Origin: Bartonella sp. B1099
GTDB taxonomy: Bacteria; Pseudomonadota; Alphaproteobacteria; Rhizobiales; Rhizobiaceae
DNA length: 32,500 nt
NCBI RefSeq assembly: GCF_944801835.1
Contig: NZ_CALYLN010000004.1
Location: 1-32,500 of the forward strand
Direction: 5' to 3'
This document shows positions 24,305 through 32,500 of the stretch, piece after piece (positions within the stretch are counted from its first letter, which is position 1; each line of letters begins with the position of its first letter). The notes beneath the pieces were generated by a model. That model was given only the letters and a program-made list of their open reading frames with translations. It was not told the origin of the DNA and did no database searches. A program made the translations under genes and the position numbers.

Positions 24305-25446
24305 AATAACTTTGTTTTATCTATAGCACAGTTTTTCTTTCTGAATTTTCCTATTTCTTTGTACTCCCTCTCCTTGGAAACTCTTCTCTCATAACTGCGA
24401 CAAATGTTGCGTTTTATCTCGCTGGATCAGTAATCCTCGAAAGCATTCTCATGGTAACCACAACGGGTTTATTAGAGAGATTTTCGCGTAAACTTTTAAT
24501 GGCTAGCGCCTTTATTTTAAGGAGTACCGCTTTCCTATGCGTTATCCTATCGCTCATGCCTTCTGCATGGTTGATCTTTTTTACCTTAACGGCTTTTTCA
24601 AAAACAATTTCAAAGCCATTCTTAAGAGAAATTTTATCAGAACATCTCAATGGAAATACTCTTAAACGCGTATTAACTCTCTATTCTTTTTTTCAAAACG
24701 CTGCTGTCGTTATAGCCCCTCTCGTTGCAACGATAGCTATAAAATGTAATGCATCGGTTTTTTTTATGGCTTTTTTTGCAATCATTAGTTTGTATCTTTG
24801 TGTTCTATCCATTCAAATTGTTTATCACTACCCCCATAAAAAATCATCCGTTGAAAAGAATAAAAAAGCAAACACCTCTCTTCTTTCTTCTTTAAAAACA
24901 ATAAGATATAATCATTCTATTATTTATTTGCTGGTCACAGCTTTGCTTTGTGCATTCCTCATGGGAATTTTTATCACCACCACAACACTTCTCAATAAAT
25001 TTGACAGCAATCTGGCCCCTTATAGTGGAATTTTCTTTTCCATTGTTGGAATCAGTATTTGTATCTGGCAAGGAATAATCAATAAACACCTCAGCCTTTC
25101 CGATAAAACAACCTTTTACCTATTATGGCTTATGGGAAGTTTCGCTTCATTCTTCCTCATAGGTGGAGTCTTTACCGCTGTGACTGCGTTAATTGCCTAC
25201 AGTATCTATGAATCTGTTATGATTCCAGCAATATACTATCAAGCAGGAAAAACAACCACATCCCTCTCTGCCAGCGTTCTTTTTAGTTATATCCTTGTTA
25301 TTTCAAATATTGGTCAAGCGACAGGCTCATGGACAAATGGATGGATCATCAGCTATTGCAACAGTCATATCGCTTTCATCTTTTGCATGATTGTTGGTGT
25401 CTCTGCTTTCACCTCTTGCCTCTGTCTCATGCAAACGAAAAAATAA
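24291..25446 (+). pseudogene. MFS exporter with one early frameshift
   Basis: Translation from ATG 24291 gives MGKNKITLFYL and a TAG (24324-24326). Dropping one T there continues as STVFLSEFSYFFVLPLLGNS and runs unbroken to the stop at 25446, giving about 384 residues with the usual spans. The open part alone starts at ATG 24451 and lacks the first two spans, so the present product would probably not work as a transporter. It belongs with the decayed gene just upstream. Confidence 0.7.
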
Positions 25447-25454
25447 GGCGCTCC

Positions 25455-26280
25455 AATGTCGTATATCATTTTTGCAACCAATGACATAACAAGAGAACCT
25501 ACACACTTCGCCATAAATGGCTCAATTATAAGTTTGTAGCACACTCTGCTGCAAAAAAACGCGAAACTGTTTTTAAAGATTTCTCTGTAAAATCTGTTGC
25601 CAATTGTCTCACAGCTGGAGGACTATGGGGCGGATTTTTATTTGCCCATGAAATTTATTGCCTTCTCAAAGTACCATATTACCCATTTGCCTCTATGGTT
25701 GATCTTGAGACTTTCAGTGCAGCTATCGAAGAATTTTCTATCAATAGCATAATATGCTTGCCAAGTTTTGCAGATAAACTTATTATTGTATCTTGGAAGC
25801 AAAAATTAAAATCTCTAAAAAACCTATTCTATCTTGGAGAAGTCTTTCAACCTGAATCTGTTTTGAAAATAAAAGACATAATCCCTGACTTAGGTATTAC
25901 CCCCTTAGCTTTACCACTCAAGAAACGGGTCCCACAGGGTTCCAATACTCTAAGCTTGATAAAAACATTTATCGTTTTATATGTACACCCCGACAAAAGG
26001 AAAAGAGCCTGAATGTTTTGGTAAAGAATTGACTCCCCCCAAACACACAGATCACATATTTCTCACCGCCAAAATAACTGGAACATTTAAGCATATGCAC
26101 TTAAAATATATAGTGCGCAAATAAATACCTCTCACTTTACAGCTTACAGAAAAAGTTCTCAACCTCATGGACCAACCTGTATCAGGATTTTTTTTTACGA
26201 CTAGTATAGCTGCAAAAACAGCGCTATAAAAGGCACTCTCCAAAGCGAATAAAGTCAATATTGTCATAGAAAAATCAATG
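25455..26280 (+). pseudogene. Decayed PaaK/CapK-like adenylate-forming enzyme
   Basis: Frames change several times. The best-preserved stretch (about 25534-25950) reads KSVANCLTAGGLWGGFLFAH, then PYYPFASMVDLETFSAAIEEF, then INSIICLPSFADKLI and SLKNLFYLGEVFQPES. It matches the phenylacetate-CoA-ligase-like group: an 'N-x-x-x-x-G-G-L-W-x-x-F-L-F' segment and 'I-x-G-L-P-S'. A shifted frame then gives TGFQYSKLDKNIYRF, and the last part (ALSKANKVNIVIEKS) resembles the usual C-terminus and runs into the next MFS gene. Such enzymes activate carboxylic acids with ATP, often in natural-product pathways. Confidence 0.6.
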
Positions 26281-27447
26281 TTACGGAAAATTCTCAGTTT
26301 CAAGGCAAGTGTACACCTTATTCTCATCACCATACTTTTGAGCAATATTGGTGCCTTTATGGTCGTTCCTTTTCTGGCGATCTACTTAAACAAATTGAAT
26401 TCGCTCAGTGCGATAGAAGTAGGTACCATCATTGGAATAGCTTTTTGGTGCCAAAGAGCAGGCTCCCTTTTAGGAGGAATCCTTTCCGATTATGTGCATA
26501 TCAAAAGAACCATGCTTTTGGGTTTAGCGTTGCGGATTCCAGGTTATTTTATCATTGGTTTTACGCATAATTTTTACATCCTGCTTCTCTCCTGTATCCT
26601 GATTGGACTAGGAAGCAGTATCTATTTTCCTGCTGCAAAATCTTTTTTAGTAAAAAATGTCTCTCAAACTGACAAAGTTGATATTCTCGCCATCAGATCT
26701 ATTTTTGCCAACATAGGGACTGCCATTGGCCCATTACTTGGCATGCTTATTTTAAAAGTTCATCCTCAACTCTTATTTAGCCTTGTTGGCTTCATCTTTA
26801 TTTTATTATTGCTTCTCAACTGCACATTAAAAGAAAGTCGGGGCACCAGCACAGGCAGTAAAATAAATTTTTCTGATTTTCAAAAACTGCTTACCAACAA
26901 GACAATGCTGCGTGTAGCATTCTCTACGTTTTTATTTCTCTTTCTTTACATACAACTTGAAGTCACAATACCGCTGTTTGGTGACGAAACTTTTGGGAAA
27001 AGCACCCCCTCATATATTTTTCTCCTCAATGCCCTCATTGTTATCTTTTTCCAAATACCTGTCTCAAGATGGTCTTGTCGGGAAAATTCCAAAACGCCTA
27101 TAGTGTTATCCTTTGTATTTTTTGGGCTCTCATTCTTTATTCTCCACGCTCTTAATCCTTCTTACTTTAGTCTCTTTTTAGCGATCATCCTTTTTACCTT
27201 TGCCGAAATCATTATGCGCATACGCCTTGATTATGATGCCACAAATATAGATGAACGCCTCATTGCTAGCGCATTTGGCATCATGAGTTTATCGAGTGCT
27301 TTTGGAGGAATGGCAGGTAGTTACTTCGGTTCTCTCTTATACAACAAAGCTGTTTTTGGCTTATCGGTTTGGCAATTCTTAAGCATTGCATCCATCAGCG
27401 TTGCTTTTCTCTCTCTCCTGCTTTTTATGAAAAAAGCAAAAAAGTAA
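26278..27447 (+). CDS. MFS exporter behind the decayed adenylating enzyme
   Basis: An intact protein of 389 residues with about twelve spans. It starts MLRKILSFKASVHLILITIL. Motif A is GGILSDYVHIKRTML, and ANIGTAIGPLLGML has the spacing of an exporter motif C. No clear ribosome site precedes the ATG. The frame is continuous with the tail of the upstream pseudogene, so it was probably translated by coupling. The substrate is unknown, and if the partner enzyme made it, the exporter has lost its purpose or taken another. Confidence 0.8.
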   Translation: MLRKILSFKASVHLILITILLSNIGAFMVVPFLAIYLNKLNSLSAIEVGTIIGIAFWCQRAGSLLGGILSDYVHIKRTMLLGLALRIPGYFIIGFTHNFYILLLSCILIGLGSSIYFPAAKSFLVKNVSQTDKVDILAIRSIFANIGTAIGPLLGMLILKVHPQLLFSLVGFIFILLLLLNCTLKESRGTSTGSKINFSDFQKLLTNKTMLRVAFSTFLFLFLYIQLEVTIPLFGDETFGKSTPSYIFLLNALIVIFFQIPVSRWSCRENSKTPIVLSFVFFGLSFFILHALNPSYFSLFLAIILFTFAEIIMRIRLDYDATNIDERLIASAFGIMSLSSAFGGMAGSYFGSLLYNKAVFGLSVWQFLSIASISVAFLSLLLFMKKAKK

Positions 27448-27678
27448 ATTCAAGCTATCTCACGTCTATTTATCTCATCATGCAACAAAAGCATTCCGCC
27501 TTACGACTATAACAGTAAAAAAGAAAATATTTTTTTTAACATGATATAGTATTTCTTATGCAAAATTCTTATATGAAACACTATATGATGCGTGCGACCT
27601 TTTACCAAAGGGAAAGCAGCAAAATCATATTCTCAAAACCATTCCATATTCTATTTTTTGACATTATAGAGCTATACA

Positions 27679-28557
27679 ATGCAATTATCATCCCCGCAAA
27701 AAATATCACAAAAAAACAAAATCCCTCCTGCAATCATTGGACTACTCCCTCAAATATTTTCAGACCATTATAATCATAAGGAGCTAGACCACTTATTTTT
27801 TTAATTATCTGCTCCTAATGAAACAGGAGAAGATAGCAAAGCCTTTAAAACCAAGAAACGACTCCAAGCAATCAACATGGAATGCGATGAACCGTTTGAA
27901 ATTCTTAGCAATCTTCTTGCAGATTTTATGAACAAAAAACATCATTATTATCCTCACAAAAATCCCCAGCTAGAAGAAGATAAATGTAAAGTTCTAGAAA
28001 TTTTGAAGAAGAATGGATTAGAATACCATCTTGAAGGATATATTACCAAAGCTGGCTTTCTCTCTATAGAAGAATTGCAAAAAGAAGTTGCAAAGAACGG
28101 ATTATTAGCAATAGAAACTGAAATAAAGAGAGCATTGGAAAACATAGAAACCGATCCAATGGCTTCAGCTCTCTACGCAGCCAATCTATTAGAGGCATCC
28201 TGTAAAGTTTATCTCGATCACCATGCTCTCTCCTATAAAGAAACCGCTTTTACGCTACCCGCTTTATGGCAACAAGTCGTAAAACATGCTGAGATTCGTC
28301 CCAAAGATATGGAGAAAAAAAATTTAAACGATCTGGATAAAAAGAACTTAAAAATGATAGCATCTGGTCTCTACCAAGTTGTACAAGGTACCATGAATCT
28401 AAGAAACAACGAAAGTGCAGCCCATGGTCGCTCTGAGGCAAGTTTTCGAGAAATCAATCTCAAACCTCGTCATGCCCGCTTAGTGGTTAATGCCGCCTCT
28501 ACACTTGCAATGTATATCTTAGAGTTGTGCCAAAAAACATCATCAAAATGCTCTTGA
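27679..28557 (+). pseudogene. Abi_C-family abortive-infection gene with one premature stop
   Basis: The frame opens at ATG 27679 (MQLSSPQKISQKNKIPPAII, then GLLPQIFSDHYNHKELDHLF) and meets TAA at 27802-27804 after 41 codons. It continues in the same frame without further stops to 28557. The second part has DPMASALYAANLLEASCKVY, then GLYQVVQGTMNLRNNESAAHG and HARLVVNAASTLAMYI, the features of the Abi_C C-terminal domain. The N-terminal piece before the stop also has the family's usual look. Such proteins are linked to phage defence. Translation could restart at ATG 27877, giving 226 residues with the whole Abi_C domain. Confidence 0.75.
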
Positions 28558-28965
28558 TAACCGAAACAGATTGATCTTAACATTTTCTCTTCATGAATTT
28601 CTACTAGAACGCAAACAGGCTCCGTAAAACCGGACCGGATCTTATAAGAACCACAAACCATTAACCTTTGGAGCAGAGCCTACATATTTGTGTAGGCTCT
28701 GTTTTGCTTTCATGCCAAGAGAATTGACAGCAAACAGACTCCTCGATAAACTCGCCAAAATCCGCTTAAACAAGAGCTTTATTTAGGAAAAAAAGGGCTT
28801 ACACAAAGGAAATATCAGGGGAGACAAGCATTGGGGAAAGCCATCAGCACTCCCCATCACATTTATCCCAATAGCACAGTCTTCGCAAACAGGTATTCAT
28901 TCTCAAAGCCTGTGATTTATGAGGCAGAACCAATAGCGTAAAGAATATCAGCAGGGGGCATAAGA
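28558..28965. other. Intergenic stretch before the DHA2 exporter
   Basis: It holds the terminator at 28674-28706 and a CCGGACCGG-type short palindrome near 28630. No gene is supported. Confidence 0.5.
28674..28706 (+). terminator. Strong rho-independent terminator
   Basis: An 11-base stem CAGAGCCTACA / TGTAGGCTCTG with a six-base loop and TTTT after it, 117 bases past the Abi_C gene. Confidence 0.85.
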
Positions 28966-30330
28966 ATGCAAAAAAGAGATTCCTATAGCAAATCAGAAAA
29001 GTCTGTCATTTATACCGTCATTATTTCCAGCATACTCCCCTTGCTGGATGGCAGCATTGTGAATGTCATCCTTCCTAATCTTGCACATTATTTTTCAACG
29101 GGAGAAAAGAATATACAATGGGTTGTAACTTCCTATTTCCTCGCCACTGTGCCAGGACTGTTGATGGCAGCTTTTCTGCAAGGGAGAATAGGCGTAAAAA
29201 AAACGTGGCTGCTTGCAAACTGCATTTTTATGCTTGGATCACTGGGAGTGGGATTAAGCTATGATTTTCAAAGCGTTCTCTCTGCCCGTATCGTTCAAGG
29301 TTTTGGAACAGGTCTCTTGCTTCCCCTAAGCCAAACCATTATCGCCTTACAATTTGGACAAGACCGCGTTCGCCAAGCCATGGGTACCATAGCCGTACCA
29401 ACGGTTTTCGCCCCTGCCTTTGGTCCACTTGTTGGTGCTTCCATTGCTCAGTATGTTTCTTGGCGTTTATTATTTTTCATCAATATCCCACTTATTTTAT
29501 TAGCACTCGCCATTGGAATAAAACATTTAAAAACCAGTGAAATAACAAAAACAAAATTTAACTCCCTTGCATTTGTAGCTTTTTCCCTATCGCTTATTTC
29601 GTTTTTTTACCTCACAGAAGCCAGAAATATTGATAACAACAACATCCTCTCTCTCATAGCACTGATAGCGATAATCTCTCTCATATTCTTCATTGTTTCT
29701 AATCAAAAAGCAAAAAACAAATTAATCGTCTTTAGCGGATTTACAAATGTGCGCTACACATTGCTCATGATCATGGGGCTTATTGCTTCTTTTCTTTTTT
29801 ATAGCTTTCTTGTTTATTTCCCATTAGCACGCACCACAGAAGAACCCCATGAAAAGAGCCTTCTCATCATCGGTGCTCTCCTTGCACTACAAGGGGTGGG
29901 AGCATGGATCGGCAGAAGATTTATTTACCAAAAATGGAAAGAAAAATCTCCCTTTTTCATGATAGGAATTGGTTTGCTAATCTCAAGTTTTGGCTTATTA
30001 TGCTTTGGCTATCAGACAAGCATGGATGGTCTGGGTTTCTTACTAAGAGGTATAGGGCTTGGTATTGCCACCATTGTATGCCTGTCTGCCCCCATCCAAT
30101 ATGTCAATCCTTTATACGTCAAAGATACGGCAGTTATCACACGTATATTACAGCAAATAGGTGGCGCTTTAGGAGGTGTGTTCTCTGGCTATTTACTCCA
30201 TACGCTAACAAAAGGAGTTCTTTCTCTTAACCAAACATATCTCATATTCTTTCTCTTCTCTATTGCTACATTTCTACTGTTTTTCCTCGTACTCTCTCTA
30301 TCGCCTAAAGAAAAGAACATAAATTTATGA
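28966..30330 (+). CDS. DHA2-family (EmrB/QacA-type) MFS exporter
   Basis: The 454-residue protein has the DHA2 mark in span 1 (LPLLDGSIVNVILPNLAHYF). It also has QWVVTSYFLATVPGLLMAAF, ARIVQGFGTGLLLPLS, and a motif C segment (PTVFAPAFGPLVGASI). Predicted spans are compatible with the fourteen-helix group. Such pumps expel toxic compounds with protons, often together with an EmrA-type partner, which is not present here. GGGGG lies nine bases before the ATG. The gene is intact. Confidence 0.85.
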   Translation: MQKRDSYSKSEKSVIYTVIISSILPLLDGSIVNVILPNLAHYFSTGEKNIQWVVTSYFLATVPGLLMAAFLQGRIGVKKTWLLANCIFMLGSLGVGLSYDFQSVLSARIVQGFGTGLLLPLSQTIIALQFGQDRVRQAMGTIAVPTVFAPAFGPLVGASIAQYVSWRLLFFINIPLILLALAIGIKHLKTSEITKTKFNSLAFVAFSLSLISFFYLTEARNIDNNNILSLIALIAIISLIFFIVSNQKAKNKLIVFSGFTNVRYTLLMIMGLIASFLFYSFLVYFPLARTTEEPHEKSLLIIGALLALQGVGAWIGRRFIYQKWKEKSPFFMIGIGLLISSFGLLCFGYQTSMDGLGFLLRGIGLGIATIVCLSAPIQYVNPLYVKDTAVITRILQQIGGALGGVFSGYLLHTLTKGVLSLNQTYLIFFLFSIATFLLFFLVLSLSPKEKNINL

Positions 30331-32255
<1,925 letters not shown>

Positions 32256-32366
32256 TCATTTATTTTAAAACAAGAACTATTTGTTGTCTACAGAGTGTCT
32301 AGAGTATGTTTTTTTATTTTCTATTTATTAATTAGAAATGTTGAGAGTTTTCTATGCATTTAGCAG

Positions 32367-32485
32367 ACCTGGCAGCGACTTACTCTCCCGTGCCTTAAGG
32401 CAAAGTACCATCAGCGCTGGAGCGTTTCACGGCCGAGTTCGGGATGGGATCGGGTGCGTTCACTCCGCCATAACCACCAAGTCGG
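32367..32485 (-). rRNA. rrf: 5S ribosomal RNA
   Basis: The minus strand reads CGACTTGGTGGTTATGGCGG, followed by CCCGATCCCATCCCGAACTC and GGCCGTGAAACGC, ending in GAGAGTAAGTCGCTGCCAGG. These are the conserved 5S segments. The ends are estimated from the closing helix and could be off by a few bases. It belongs to an rRNA operon whose 23S and 16S genes would lie beyond the right edge. Confidence 0.93.
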
Positions 32486-32500
32486 CAAAATGCATAGAAA

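Overview
The window looks like a Bartonella chromosome (Alphaproteobacteria, Rhizobiales). It is AT-rich. It carries a full-length porin of the Omp2b/Omp43 type, a tRNA-Ser(GCU), and at the right edge the 3' end of an rRNA operon in the order 5S rRNA then tRNA-fMet on the minus strand. The genus is inferred from recognised protein families and was not confirmed by a search.

Positions 1-5300 are a decaying prophage or genomic island. From left to right they hold the end of an unidentified gene, an orphan HigA-like antidote with only the tail of its toxin left, a complete mazEF-type toxin-antitoxin pair, a lysis cassette (GH24 endolysin with a C-terminal membrane anchor, i-spanin-like and o-spanin-like genes, and a small holin-like membrane protein), a DinJ/YafQ toxin-antitoxin pair, an AntA/AntB antirepressor behind a structured leader, and a tyrosine integrase broken by one in-frame stop. 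Positions 5300-8500 are mostly non-coding, apart from a minus-strand run of four small membrane or coiled-coil proteins, two of them too short for ordinary gene calling.

Positions 8500-30330 are dominated by six major facilitator (MFS) exporters. Three are downstream of, and overlap or nearly overlap, a gene in decay: an unknown gene at 8771-9253, a probable oxoamine-synthase-like gene at 23677-24304, and a PaaK/CapK-like adenylate-forming enzyme at about 25455-26280. One MFS gene (20156) heads an apparently intact operon with an 11-codon upstream ORF, a 64-residue protein, an unrecognised 224-residue protein and a fused methyltransferase/winged-helix/DUF2087 protein. This is the best candidate for an undescribed system, possibly the making and export of a small molecule. 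The housekeeping-like genes in between are tRNA-Ser, the porin, an AmiD-type amidase, an alpha/beta hydrolase, a Bcr/CflA exporter and a PhnA-like membrane protein. An Abi_C-family abortive-infection gene at 27679 has one premature stop.

Positions 30331-32178, downstream of the rRNA operon, contain no convincing gene. Three MFS, integrase and Abi reading frames each carry only one or two lesions. Either this is recent decay, or sequencing errors should be excluded first.
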